IMG/VR virus record: IMGVR_UViG_3300044638_004506
Location: 1-40,468 of that record
DNA length: 40,468 nt
Strand: one strand, 5' to 3'
From: a virus
Below, in pieces: positions 17,001 through 25,353 of this stretch (position 1 is the stretch's first letter; every line of letters begins with the position of its first letter). The notes under the pieces were generated by a model. That model worked only from the letters and a program-made list of their open reading frames with translations. It was not told where the DNA came from and did no database searches. The position numbers and the translations under genes were made by a program.

Positions 17001-20000
17001 AAAAGGATTAGAAGGAAAACCAGTAGTAGTTATTAATCCTGATAATATGCTTACGGGAGAAGTCATTACAAAAAATGGTAACCCTATTGTAGATGGTAAT
17101 GGTGGTATAAACTTTGTTACTAAATTTGGTGATGTTTGGGCATCTTCTGATAATGCTACAGCTAATACTTTAGCTAAATATATAAATGAAGCAAGACAAA
17201 AGGACATTGATGCTGGTGGAAATGGTACAATTCATGTTGTTGTTACAAAAGGGGATTTATCAAAATCTTTAACATCTCATACAGGTGCTAAAGCTGCAAT
17301 GAAAGTTTTAGAATATTTTGTAGATAAAAAATTAGTTTCTTTATCTGATTTTAGAAAAGCATTAACTGAAGTTGGTAAAAAATATAATATAGATTTTGAT
17401 GGTAGATTAGATGCTAAAGCTATTCACGATGATATATCTAAAAAATTTTTTGGTGTAAATGATTCTACATTTTCAAAAAGAGGTTTTTTTGTACAAGATA
17501 TTATTGACCATTTAGCTAAAAATAGTAAAAGCGCTAAAGAAAATATTGGTAAAATAAGAGAATTACTTAATACTGAAGCTTTACCACAATCAACAGAAAG
17601 AAAAACAGGAGAGATTAGTTTTGCTAAAGAAGGTATAATTGATGCTATTGGTCATTTACTATCAGACAACATGACCGTTGGAGTAAAAAATAGTGAAGCA
17701 TATGCAACTATTGAAATAAAACATCCAGTAAAAGTTGTTGATTTAAGTGGTAAAGAAGAAGGTCATGAAAGTTATCCATTTCATTTGCAACAATTTGATG
17801 AAAATGGCAATAAAGTTAAACCGGTATTAAATGTATTAAAAGAATCTCAACACGTTACAGATATATTAAATGATGCAAATAATAATGCTGTAGATAAAAA
17901 GGGAGGGGCGGGTAAATTTGGTAGTAATCAAATTGGGATGGCTAAAGGAGTAGTTAAACCAGCTTCTGAACATCCTAGTGGTGTTAATATGATGACAGAT
18001 GCTACAGGAACGATTTATGGTTTTGAGCAAAATGGCAAAATTGTATTAAATGCTGATGTAATGAATGGTAATACTCCATTCCATGAAGCAGGTCATTTAT
18101 GGTTAAGTTGGGCTAAAGAAAATAGAGAAGATTTGCATGATGCTGGGATGGCTAAAATAGAAGGTTCTAAATATCTTTCCGATGTTAAGAATAATCCAGT
18201 TTACCAAGAAAATGCATCTAAATTGCCTGAATCAGAAAGAGAAAATTATTTTAAATCAGAAGCTCTTGCAAAAGCTATAGGTGATAATGGAGAAAAATTT
18301 GTAACTGCTGCACAAAAAGCTGATTTTAAACAATGGTTAAAAGATTTATGGGATACAATTGCAATTCATTTTGGAATTAAAAATATGAATGCTGAACAAA
18401 TATCTAATATGACATTAGATGAATTTTCTAAAAAAGTAGTTGCAGATATTGTTAGTCAAGAAGAACAAGTAGCAGCAGTTGATAAGCTAAAAGGAATAAA
18501 AAGCTTTAAAAATAAAAAGAATTTCATAAAGGATAATTTAAAAAATGAAGAAGATAAAAAAACGATAGATGAACTTGATTTTACAGAACAGGATTTAATT
18601 GAAATCGCAAAGTCAGAATTTGATTTACCAACATTTAAAAATATAAAAGATGCCGTACAAGAGCGAAGCACAGAGAAAATACTTCAACCAAAACAAGGAG
18701 AAGATGGAGAATCAGGGGGTGGACGTAAACGAATGGAACCAAGAGTCGAAGGGGAAACAACTACCGAAGAGGGTGCAGGCACAGAAGCAACACAGCCCGA
18801 AAGTACTACGGAAATCCCAGAAGAAATTGAAAATGTAGGATTGGATAATGGTGATGTAGATTATGTTAGAATAACAGCAGCAGATATAGGTGAATTAAGA
18901 AAAAGTCTTGGGCTTCCACCATATAAAGGATTACCTCTTGAAACTCATGAAATGTTAAGAGAAGCAGCTCAAGAGATGATTAAAAAAGGTGTAAGCGTTG
19001 AATCTTTGTATGATAAAATAAAATTAGGAAAGATTTTAACTAATTACGAAAATGCATTTATGGCTGAATATAGAGCTGCATTAGATTTGGAATTAAAAAA
19101 TAATCCTTCTCCAGAATTATTAGCCAAGATTACTGAATTTGCTGATATATTCCAACAAAGTGCATCTCAAACTGGTAAGGCATTAGAAAGTTTAAAAATA
19201 ATAAAAAAGCTTAACGAAGCTAACACATTATCAAACTTTTTATTAAGTAGACAAGAAGATAAAGGATATCCATTGACTCCTAAAATGATGATAGAAGAAA
19301 CTGCTAAATTTGAAAAAATACAAGAAGCAAAGGAGCAATTACAAGAATCTGTTGACAATGATATTCAAGAGCAATTGAAAGCAGAGGTTGAAATGGAGTC
19401 AAAAAAAGAAAATAAAACAAAAGCTAAAAAATCTCATGAAGAATTTGTAAAAGAAAGAAATGATGCATTAGCAGCTGCAAGAGAAGCGGTAAAAAAAGTT
19501 AACAAAGGCGGTGGCGGATTGATGGCTTCTGCACCGGGATTACCTCAATTATTTGCAGTAGCTCCTCATATGAATAAATATGTTAGAAGTTTATTTGCCG
19601 AAGGTGTTTCTAAATTAGATGATATTGTTACTGAAGTACATAAAGAATTTTCTGGATTAATTGAAGGATTAACAAAAAGAGATGTAATAGATGTGATTGC
19701 AGGTAAATATAATCTTAAAAAGAAAACAGCTAATGATATAAGTGCAGGTATTAGAATGTTGCGCAGAGAAGCTGAATTATTAGGTTTACTTGAAAAAGCA
19801 AGACTTGGTCAAGAGGAAGCTAAATCTGAAGCCCAAATTCAAGAAAAAGGAAAAAGGATTCAGGAATTAGAAGCTAAAATAAAAGAGGTTAAAAAATTAT
19901 ATAAAGCAAAAGAATTATCAGAAGAAGGAGTTACTGAAGCTTTTAAAGAAAATTTAACAGATACTGAATACAATAAAAAAAGACAAAAATTTTTAGATAA

Positions 20001-21645
20001 AAAAATTGCAGAATTAGAAAGTGATTTAGAAAATAAGAACTACGATAAAGAAACAAAAGAAACTCCTAAATATACAATTTCTAAAAAGACAAAGCAAAAG
20101 ATGGATAGGGTTATTGAGCTTGAAAAAGAACTTGCTATAGAAAGGTATAAAGAGCAATACAGTAAATTAAATAAGTGGCAAAAAGCATGGGAAACGGTAA
20201 AAAACATCACCGGTATAAGAAGGATAGTTCAAACTGCGCTTGATGCCTCTATTTGGTTTAGACAATTAGCAAAAGTGACATTAAACCCTAGAAAGTGGGA
20301 TATTGCTGCAAAATTTTTATATGCCGGGTCTCAATCAGTATTTAGTCAAAAAAATTATGATAGATTAATGTATGGAATACAGCAATCTCCTGATTTTAAA
20401 AATATGGTTAAAGAAGGGATTAGATTTAATGATTTAAATGCAATTGATTCTAAAAATGTAAATGAATTTACAAATCCTCAAAGTATTGTTTATAAAATAC
20501 CTATTATTAGAAATTTAATGGTTGCATCTCAAAGAATAGCTGATGCTTCTATGAATGTCGCCAGATATGAACTTTATCAAAAATATCAAAAAGTTTTATT
20601 GAGTAAGGGTATTACAAGAGAAAGCGACCCTAAAGTTTATGAAGGAATGGCTAAATGGGTAATGAATAGCACTGGTAGTGGAAATATGTTAAAATTATTA
20701 GAATCAAAAGCAGGACAGGAAACCGCAGGAACTTTGTTTTATGGTGCTAGATTAATGGCAGCAAATTTTAATACATTAAATTTAGCTTATTATGTAAAAA
20801 TGCCTTCTGAAGTAAGAGAAATGGCATGGAAAGATATGGCTGCATATACATCTACAGTGATTATGTCAACATTAGCCTTGGCGGCGGCTGGTGGTACTGT
20901 ATCTATGGACCCAGATGACCCTGAATTTTTACAAGTTAGATTTGGGAAAAAAGTTTACGACCTTACTGCTGGTCAAGCTCCATATATTAGAACATTTTTA
21001 AGAATAATAGAAGCATTTGGTGCAACTGGCAGTCAAGTTTTAGGGTATACAAGCAAATTTGAAGCTCGTAAATCAAGAGATTTTGCTTCAAATAGTGTTC
21101 TTAATTTTTTTAGAAATAAATTATCTCCAAATTATTCTTATGCAGTTAATGCTTATGTTGGTAAAAATACAATAGGTCAAGATTTTAATCCAATGGAAGT
21201 ATTCCAAATATATCCAATGTATGCAGATGATGTTTACAATGCAGTTAAAGAAGATGGAATGGTATCATTATTAACTGTATTAATGCCTAATATTTTGGGA
21301 GTAGGTTTTTCTAGTTATTATTCAGATAAAACCATGAAGCCTATGGATGAAACAATAGAAATGGCTAAAAATAGTGATGAATTAAATCCTGAAACAATTA
21401 AGAAAGGGATGACTATGAAAGAGTTTAAGGAATATGCAGAAATGCGTGATAAATTAATTGAAGAAAAAATTACCAAATTATATAAAGAAGGTATATATGA
21501 TAATAGGGAAGAAAAATATGTGCCTATTACAAAATCAACACCTGAAGAAATTACAGCAGCTATTATAAAAGCAAAAAGGCAAGCAACAACAGAATCTAAA
21601 TCAAAATTTAATTCAAATAACGAAGAAGAGGATGATGAAAAATAA
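14065..21645 (+). CDS. giant multidomain virion/ejected protein with zinc-peptidase motif (2526 aa)
   Basis: A 2526-residue protein of the polyvalent type carried in phage particles. In order: a duplicated LPxGFTLDE motif (about 9-32); hydrophobic helices at about 86-113 and 348-373; charged helical and Glu/Val-Pro-rich linker regions up to about 920; an unassigned alpha/beta domain (about 950-1290). Next is a zincin with FHEAGHLWLSW (His1340, Glu1341, His1344) and a likely third ligand Glu1399 in SEALAKAIG. A low-complexity linker (1529-1591) follows. The rest is long coiled coils (about 1780-2030) and a C-terminal domain with a hydrophobic segment near 2261-2280. Such proteins are injected with DNA and can form an envelope channel or attack host targets. 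The linker overlaps another gene in a different frame. One uninterrupted frame; it starts one base before the previous stop ends. Confidence 0.75.
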   Translation: MPDNDKIQLPKGFTLDESLDTDIKLPSGFTLDEDVKKKDQPTRSGYSVTPLPSQDKFDIGEEVSTIGYKSPIGKAIQKDKIKGSNVAGVYNTLVGSLASISGGFTYMADILGAQPYMPLNVRVATAEADRKKAVNFIEQARSSRSSKEFEQQQSEFDVSPTEGGGLMSGVDWEDVRGLAFQAPKTLLEMAAGSMSGGLTFAQQSFNDNAKELEESGEGKKLTDVQKVGYLFAQAAAQAALEKFSIDKILKNTGLAKSIQKKITAEVIEGFAQKGIKATAKEVQDEMVKKAAKISTKLKNVGIKGVESAFVEGSTEGIQQAASDAIKVATNKIAEKEVFNEEDINKNFWKNVVNNAVMGAAMGGVTGAGLQGLNSTDKAIRQEIANATGEKKFYVDDKEVTENEFSQSTGNKKVTTDLQNIQDQINKQVEEGNLTPEEAEAANITAQQYAEIAGKIPTTVSKEDKYKIIGGISQRNSLQQDLQKAREEMMEVDPIFRKEKQDQIDLIQAKIDETGDYLEGLATGKKPRYVKRDGKKGEETTYYKVNENGDKTPISQARYDLAKAIKKEDSRKKAPVDENRRRRVEQFDILYGVKSNNPEFDFPNSFEEFNKKIDSDPNYLPDLYKRAQKYKETGEIAENEMGTEASFIEAINPPVEKDITIAEVVDKKGTYKGQKGTFLQDGDSIVFENETSGEKYEIGKASEIQEKPASEFDVKYDESLVSVDDKGNINVRQKPYINRYSNPLKAINKDENGNIVSVNLETADGKKRTFKGSIAEDIAYQINLKEKSKNEPKAEVETTVVEEPMQATENVEPFVEVKEEVEPVEVVEIPLDLEEKGEPIGSTLEAERRRSNGERIFAVTEQDEEPVEVTSVEMLRSYTPDQLLAYKPTEVAEETKPVEIPKEVYNPIVDKIRKGIQKLSDKAKISVLKGKNFAKALEDAVKTGGANLQSWGGFEKKGFEESPQWKKLIDDGTVKLNFDIKGLEGKPVVVINPDNMLTGEVITKNGNPIVDGNGGINFVTKFGDVWASSDNATANTLAKYINEARQKDIDAGGNGTIHVVVTKGDLSKSLTSHTGAKAAMKVLEYFVDKKLVSLSDFRKALTEVGKKYNIDFDGRLDAKAIHDDISKKFFGVNDSTFSKRGFFVQDIIDHLAKNSKSAKENIGKIRELLNTEALPQSTERKTGEISFAKEGIIDAIGHLLSDNMTVGVKNSEAYATIEIKHPVKVVDLSGKEEGHESYPFHLQQFDENGNKVKPVLNVLKESQHVTDILNDANNNAVDKKGGAGKFGSNQIGMAKGVVKPASEHPSGVNMMTDATGTIYGFEQNGKIVLNADVMNGNTPFHEAGHLWLSWAKENREDLHDAGMAKIEGSKYLSDVKNNPVYQENASKLPESERENYFKSEALAKAIGDNGEKFVTAAQKADFKQWLKDLWDTIAIHFGIKNMNAEQISNMTLDEFSKKVVADIVSQEEQVAAVDKLKGIKSFKNKKNFIKDNLKNEEDKKTIDELDFTEQDLIEIAKSEFDLPTFKNIKDAVQERSTEKILQPKQGEDGESGGGRKRMEPRVEGETTTEEGAGTEATQPESTTEIPEEIENVGLDNGDVDYVRITAADIGELRKSLGLPPYKGLPLETHEMLREAAQEMIKKGVSVESLYDKIKLGKILTNYENAFMAEYRAALDLELKNNPSPELLAKITEFADIFQQSASQTGKALESLKIIKKLNEANTLSNFLLSRQEDKGYPLTPKMMIEETAKFEKIQEAKEQLQESVDNDIQEQLKAEVEMESKKENKTKAKKSHEEFVKERNDALAAAREAVKKVNKGGGGLMASAPGLPQLFAVAPHMNKYVRSLFAEGVSKLDDIVTEVHKEFSGLIEGLTKRDVIDVIAGKYNLKKKTANDISAGIRMLRREAELLGLLEKARLGQEEAKSEAQIQEKGKRIQELEAKIKEVKKLYKAKELSEEGVTEAFKENLTDTEYNKKRQKFLDKKIAELESDLENKNYDKETKETPKYTISKKTKQKMDRVIELEKELAIERYKEQYSKLNKWQKAWETVKNITGIRRIVQTALDASIWFRQLAKVTLNPRKWDIAAKFLYAGSQSVFSQKNYDRLMYGIQQSPDFKNMVKEGIRFNDLNAIDSKNVNEFTNPQSIVYKIPIIRNLMVASQRIADASMNVARYELYQKYQKVLLSKGITRESDPKVYEGMAKWVMNSTGSGNMLKLLESKAGQETAGTLFYGARLMAANFNTLNLAYYVKMPSEVREMAWKDMAAYTSTVIMSTLALAAAGGTVSMDPDDPEFLQVRFGKKVYDLTAGQAPYIRTFLRIIEAFGATGSQVLGYTSKFEARKSRDFASNSVLNFFRNKLSPNYSYAVNAYVGKNTIGQDFNPMEVFQIYPMYADDVYNAVKEDGMVSLLTVLMPNILGVGFSSYYSDKTMKPMDETIEMAKNSDELNPETIKKGMTMKEFKEYAEMRDKLIEEKITKLYKEGIYDNREEKYVPITKSTPEEITAAIIKAKRQATTESKSKFNSNNEEEDDEK
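18650..18838 (+). CDS. nested small phage protein of the MPYKSEAQR family, inside the giant gene
   Basis: A 62-residue frame lies wholly inside the giant gene, shifted one base relative to it. Its start MPYKSEAQRKYF, then VNEWNQESKGKQLPKRV, matches a very common small phage family (MPYKSxAQRxxF...V-x-[E/D]-[F/W]-[D/N]-x-x-SKGxxLPxRV) of unknown function. A chance match over about 42 positions is not credible. The ATG has an A-rich upstream (AAAAATATAAAAG), the usual initiation context of this phage. In the giant protein's own frame the same bases encode a low-complexity Glu/Gly/Thr linker. The nested sequence is therefore probably the ancestral gene and the linker is overprinted. Whether the small protein is still made is unknown. 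Confidence 0.75.
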   Translation: MPYKSEAQRKYFNQNKEKMENQGVDVNEWNQESKGKQLPKRVQAQKQHSPKVLRKSQKKLKM

Positions 21646-21658
21646 CTAAAAATGAAAC

Positions 21659-21970
21659 ATGGAAACACTAGAAGAACTAAAACACAAACTTTCACTTTAT
21701 GAACAAAATGGCGCAGCCAAATTATTTTACGCTTTAAATAGGAAGGCGAATGAAATGGCTGATTTATTGAATAAAACCAATATAAGCAATTTGTTACTTG
21801 ATGACCCTAAAGACAAAACATTTGAAAGACTAAAAGTTATCTGGAACGACAGCGCTAGTATTTCCGCAGCCATTAAGGAATTAGGCATTTCAGCGGGCGT
21901 TACTGGGGATGAACAGAAAGATGTAGTCAAAAAACCATTTGTTGAAACTATAGCAGAGTCAAGAAAATAA
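21659..21970 (+). CDS. putative small terminase subunit
   Basis: A 103-residue helical protein directly before the large terminase, with which it shares one base (TAATG). The body METLEELKHKLSLYEQNGAAKLFYALNRKANEMADLLNKTN and LLLDDPKDKTFERLKVIWNDSASISAAIKELG resembles a family found in front of terL in other uncultured Bacteroidetes phages. No clear helix-turn-helix is seen. The small-terminase role (recognising packaging DNA and feeding TerL) is inferred from position and size. The ATG at 21652 upstream is in another frame, so 21659 is the start. Confidence 0.55.
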   Translation: METLEELKHKLSLYEQNGAAKLFYALNRKANEMADLLNKTNISNLLLDDPKDKTFERLKVIWNDSASISAAIKELGISAGVTGDEQKDVVKKPFVETIAESRK

Positions 21971-24018
21971 TGTTTGATAAAATAAAAATATACGGGGTAG
22001 AAATTAATCTACCTCCCGTCCCTGATGAGGTTGAGAATTGGGGAACTGATATTGCTAGTGAGCAGTATTGGAGAAGAAAAGAATTGCCTAAATTTTTTGA
22101 ATCGGTAGAATACGATAAAGAAGGTAATGCGCTATTGGATTTAGAGCAATCTGATTTTGCAGCAAGAGAGGTAGATAGATGTAGAAAGGGGTTTTGGTTT
22201 TATAACAATGGAGTGCCAACTTTTCTTACAGGTAAACACTATTTTTATCTTCAATGGTGGAAGCTAGAGGATGATATTTATGGTGATTTCAGGGATGCAG
22301 ATAGGCGTTATTTTTTGTTTCTAGACCATTGGGAAAAGACTCCTTGGTGTCTAGGTGTTGTTAGAGGTAAAAAGCGTAGAGAGGGTGCAACCTCGCAGGC
22401 GACATCAAATATCGTTTATGAGTGTATCTTTTATAAAAATAGCTTTTGCGGATTAACAAGCAAAACGCAGATAGATGCTAAAGCTGCATTTACAAACATG
22501 ATTTCTTTTGGGTATAGGCAATTACCCGTGTTCTTAAAGCCAAAGCAATTAAATAACAAAGACAGCGTAAGTGAACTTGTATTTGCGCATAAGTCTGTAG
22601 AGGTAAAAGGTGGAAAAGGAAGTACAATTGACACAGATACCGGACATAGGTCTAAAATCGATTATAGAGCGCCTTCCTTGAACTCTTATGACTCCGGAAG
22701 GTTAAGTCGTGGACTATTTGATGAAGGCGGAAAATGGGCAAAAGAAAACCCATTCTCGACATTTATATCAATTGTAAGCAAGACACTTGTAAAGGGTGCT
22801 AAAAGGGTGGGATTTATAGAATGTCCATCAACATCCAATTCAATGACTAGTGGAGGAGAAGAATTTAAGATTGTTTGGGATAACGCAGACCATACTAAAT
22901 ACCTAAAAACTCCTAATAGACTTGCTAAATACTTTTCTCCGGCTTATGACGGGTACTTGGGTTTTATAGATAGATACGGGATGAGTGTTATTGACCCGCC
23001 AAACGAAGAGCAATATAAATTTTTAGTTGATAATTATGTAGGCGCAGGTGACCTTAATGAAGAAGATATTAAATTAGGCGCAAAAGAATATTTAAAAGAA
23101 AAAAGAAAAATTTTAGAAAGCGTACAATTAGAAGAAGAGATAAGGATGAACCCCTTTGATGAAAGGGAGATGTTTATGCTTCGGAATAATAATTGTCATT
23201 TTGATGCTGTATTACTTAACGATTTGTATGAAATATCTAAAATAAACGAAAAGGAAGTATTGGAATATGGCAATTGGATGTGGAAAGATGGCAAGCCTTT
23301 TACAGAGGCTGAATGGCATCCTACAACAAAAGAGAATGGTAGATGGACTATAGCTAAAAACTTTAAGCGACCTGAAGGTGAAACATATATAACTAGAGGG
23401 TCTTTATTTTTGCCTAAAAATCCTGTTCAATTTATTATGGGATGTGACCCATTTCAGAATTCAGTTGTGGAATATGGCGAAGGTTCTAAAGCCACAAGCT
23501 TGGTACTAAATAGATATGACATAGGCAATAATGACCCTGTATATAACATGATGTTTATTAGCAAGTATCACGCAAGACCTAGAATGGTAGAGTTATTCCA
23601 TATGGATATGGTTTTACAATGCTTTGCTTATGGCGGACAGATATTGATAGAGGCTAAAATGGATGGCGGCTTGCGTAAGTTTTTTATAGATAATAACTGC
23701 GAAGCCTTCCTGATGAGATTGCCCGATAAAGCAAATTATGGTATTGACCCTAATGCCGATAATAAAGCACTTATGGTAAACCTATGGGAGCAGTATATAT
23801 TAACGCATGGCAAGGAAGGTAAGTTGATATATCCGGAATTAATAGATGACAAGTACGATGGGCTTCTTAAATTCAATGTGAATGAAACCGAAGTAAGTGA
23901 CCTTGTAATGGGAGGAGGATGGACGCTTGTTGCCGACTATTTTAAACGAGCAATTTTTAAGAAATCAGAAGATAGGATTAAGATAACAGACTTTTTTAAA
24001 CAAACAAAAATAGCATAA
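21970..24018 (+). CDS. terL: large terminase subunit (packaging ATPase/nuclease)
   Basis: A 682-residue terminase. The ATPase half has a deviant Walker A (GVVRGKKRREGATSQ, 129-143), a coupling region, and Walker B GLFDEGG (248-254). The C-terminal RNase H-like nuclease starts at FIMGCDPFQNS (Asp493 as first metal ligand), with IEAKMDGG and further acidic residues downstream (VSDLVMGGG near the end). It docks on the portal and translocates and cuts DNA. Sequence style (an N-terminal aromatic-rich extension YLQWWKLEDD before Walker A) resembles terminases of crAss-like and related Bacteroidetes phages. Unusually, the next gene is a glycosyltransferase sharing one base, and the portal lies 5.7 kb away. 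Confidence 0.9.
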   Translation: MFDKIKIYGVEINLPPVPDEVENWGTDIASEQYWRRKELPKFFESVEYDKEGNALLDLEQSDFAAREVDRCRKGFWFYNNGVPTFLTGKHYFYLQWWKLEDDIYGDFRDADRRYFLFLDHWEKTPWCLGVVRGKKRREGATSQATSNIVYECIFYKNSFCGLTSKTQIDAKAAFTNMISFGYRQLPVFLKPKQLNNKDSVSELVFAHKSVEVKGGKGSTIDTDTGHRSKIDYRAPSLNSYDSGRLSRGLFDEGGKWAKENPFSTFISIVSKTLVKGAKRVGFIECPSTSNSMTSGGEEFKIVWDNADHTKYLKTPNRLAKYFSPAYDGYLGFIDRYGMSVIDPPNEEQYKFLVDNYVGAGDLNEEDIKLGAKEYLKEKRKILESVQLEEEIRMNPFDEREMFMLRNNNCHFDAVLLNDLYEISKINEKEVLEYGNWMWKDGKPFTEAEWHPTTKENGRWTIAKNFKRPEGETYITRGSLFLPKNPVQFIMGCDPFQNSVVEYGEGSKATSLVLNRYDIGNNDPVYNMMFISKYHARPRMVELFHMDMVLQCFAYGGQILIEAKMDGGLRKFFIDNNCEAFLMRLPDKANYGIDPNADNKALMVNLWEQYILTHGKEGKLIYPELIDDKYDGLLKFNVNETEVSDLVMGGGWTLVADYFKRAIFKKSEDRIKITDFFKQTKIA

Positions 24019-24644
24019 TGGCGTGGACTGACTTTTTTACGAAAATATTCGTTATAAATTTACCCGAAAGGACTGATAGGTTATTAGATGTAGCCGGAGA
24101 ATTAGATAAATGGAGTATTCCGTATGAACTAGTTAATGCTATTAAGCATGAAAAAGGAGCAGAAGGACTACGCCTTACAGTGCAGGGTATATTTGAAAAA
24201 GCTGTTGAAAATAAATGGGATTCAGTATTGATTTTTGAAGATGACGCAATGTTTGTTGAATCGTGTGGCAACCCTAATGAAACAATGGAAAAGGTAGTAA
24301 AACAACTACCCGAAGCTTGGCATATATTACTATTAGGAGCGCAAGTTACTGGTGGTTTTAGAGCCAGAACTTCCCCTAATTTATTACGAGTAGAGAAGGC
24401 TTTTGCAACCCACGCATGGGCTTTGTCATTGCAGGGGATGAAAGAGATATTGGCGCAAGGCTTATATGCTCCAATAGATAATTGCATAGTAGAAAAAATT
24501 CAACCAATCGGACAGACTTACATAACATATCCGTTACTTTGCACACAGAAAGAAGGGATGTCTGATATAGGCGGTCAATTTATAGACTGGCGACCATTCA
24601 TAGAAAATAGATACTATCAAAAACTAGGAGAAATACAACCATGA
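24018..24644 (+). CDS. GT25-family glycosyltransferase
   Basis: A 208-residue enzyme with GT25 signatures: FVINLPERTDRL (11-22, nucleotide-sugar-binding start), a GLRLTVQGIFEKA helix, and VLIFEDDAMFV (70-80) where the Glu-Asp-Asp coordinates metal and the sugar nucleotide. THAWALSL lies further on. GT25 includes bacterial LPS beta-galactosyltransferases and the collagen hydroxylysine galactosyltransferases. It begins in the last base of the terL stop (TAATG) and its TGA overlaps the next ATG, so it starts an eight-gene operon fused in expression to terminase. The acceptor is unknown. Confidence 0.82.
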   Translation: MAWTDFFTKIFVINLPERTDRLLDVAGELDKWSIPYELVNAIKHEKGAEGLRLTVQGIFEKAVENKWDSVLIFEDDAMFVESCGNPNETMEKVVKQLPEAWHILLLGAQVTGGFRARTSPNLLRVEKAFATHAWALSLQGMKEILAQGLYAPIDNCIVEKIQPIGQTYITYPLLCTQKEGMSDIGGQFIDWRPFIENRYYQKLGEIQP

Positions 24645-25336
24645 GAACATTATCAATCTGCATACCTACTTGGAATAGAGTAGAAATGACATTAAATAGT
24701 TTTAAGGAAGTTTACAATGATGATAGAGTAGAAGCTATTGTTATCGTAGATGATGCAAGCGATGAGCATATTTATAACAAATTAAAAGAAGAGTGCGATA
24801 AATTATCTAAAGTTAAATTATATAGAAATTTGACTAATAGAGATTGTTATGCTAATAAGTATGTTTCTATTAGCTTATCCCCTACCAACTATTGCATTAT
24901 ATTAGACTCTGATAATCAAATAGATACACTATATCTTGATAAGATTTTTGAACAAGAATGGGCGGAAGATATGATTTTAGCTCCAGATTGGGCAAAACCA
25001 ACATTTAATTATACAGAGTATTCAGATTTAATAGTCAGTAAAGACAACTTAAAAGAATATATAGATAAGCCAATGTTTGAAACTTGTTTAAATTGTATGA
25101 ATTATTTTGTAAACAAAAATACTTATTGTGATGTTTGGGATGCTACAACAGACCCCGTAACAAGTGATAGCTTATTCCAAAATTATAATTGGCTAATGTC
25201 AGGTAAGTATATTCATATTGTTCACGGGTTAAGGTATGAGCATTTAGTTCACAATCAATCTCACTATATAAATAATGTTCAAAGAACAGGTGATTTTAGA
25301 GAAATATTAATAGAAAAGATTAGGAAATTAAATTAA
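24641..25336 (+). CDS. GT2-like (GT-A fold) glycosyltransferase
   Basis: A 231-residue protein. It opens like family 2 transferases, LSICIPTWNRVEMTLNSFKEV, then VEAIVIVDDASDEH (the nucleotide-binding strand with Asp-Asp) and YCIILDSDNQI (about 85-95, equivalent to the DxD metal motif). The C-terminal half is divergent (FETCLNCMNYFVNKNTYCDVWDATTDPVTSD), so the sugar specificity cannot be read. The protein is short for GT2 and has no membrane anchor. It overlaps the preceding GT25 gene by four bases (ATGA). Confidence 0.75.
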   Translation: MRTLSICIPTWNRVEMTLNSFKEVYNDDRVEAIVIVDDASDEHIYNKLKEECDKLSKVKLYRNLTNRDCYANKYVSISLSPTNYCIILDSDNQIDTLYLDKIFEQEWAEDMILAPDWAKPTFNYTEYSDLIVSKDNLKEYIDKPMFETCLNCMNYFVNKNTYCDVWDATTDPVTSDSLFQNYNWLMSGKYIHIVHGLRYEHLVHNQSHYINNVQRTGDFREILIEKIRKLN

Positions 25337-25353
25337 ATTAATTAATTTTACTT

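Noticed and set aside
23996-24487. Minus-strand 163-codon frame opposite the first GT25 gene
   Set aside because: Cys/Ser/Pro-rich antisense by-product of a clear glycosyltransferase gene.
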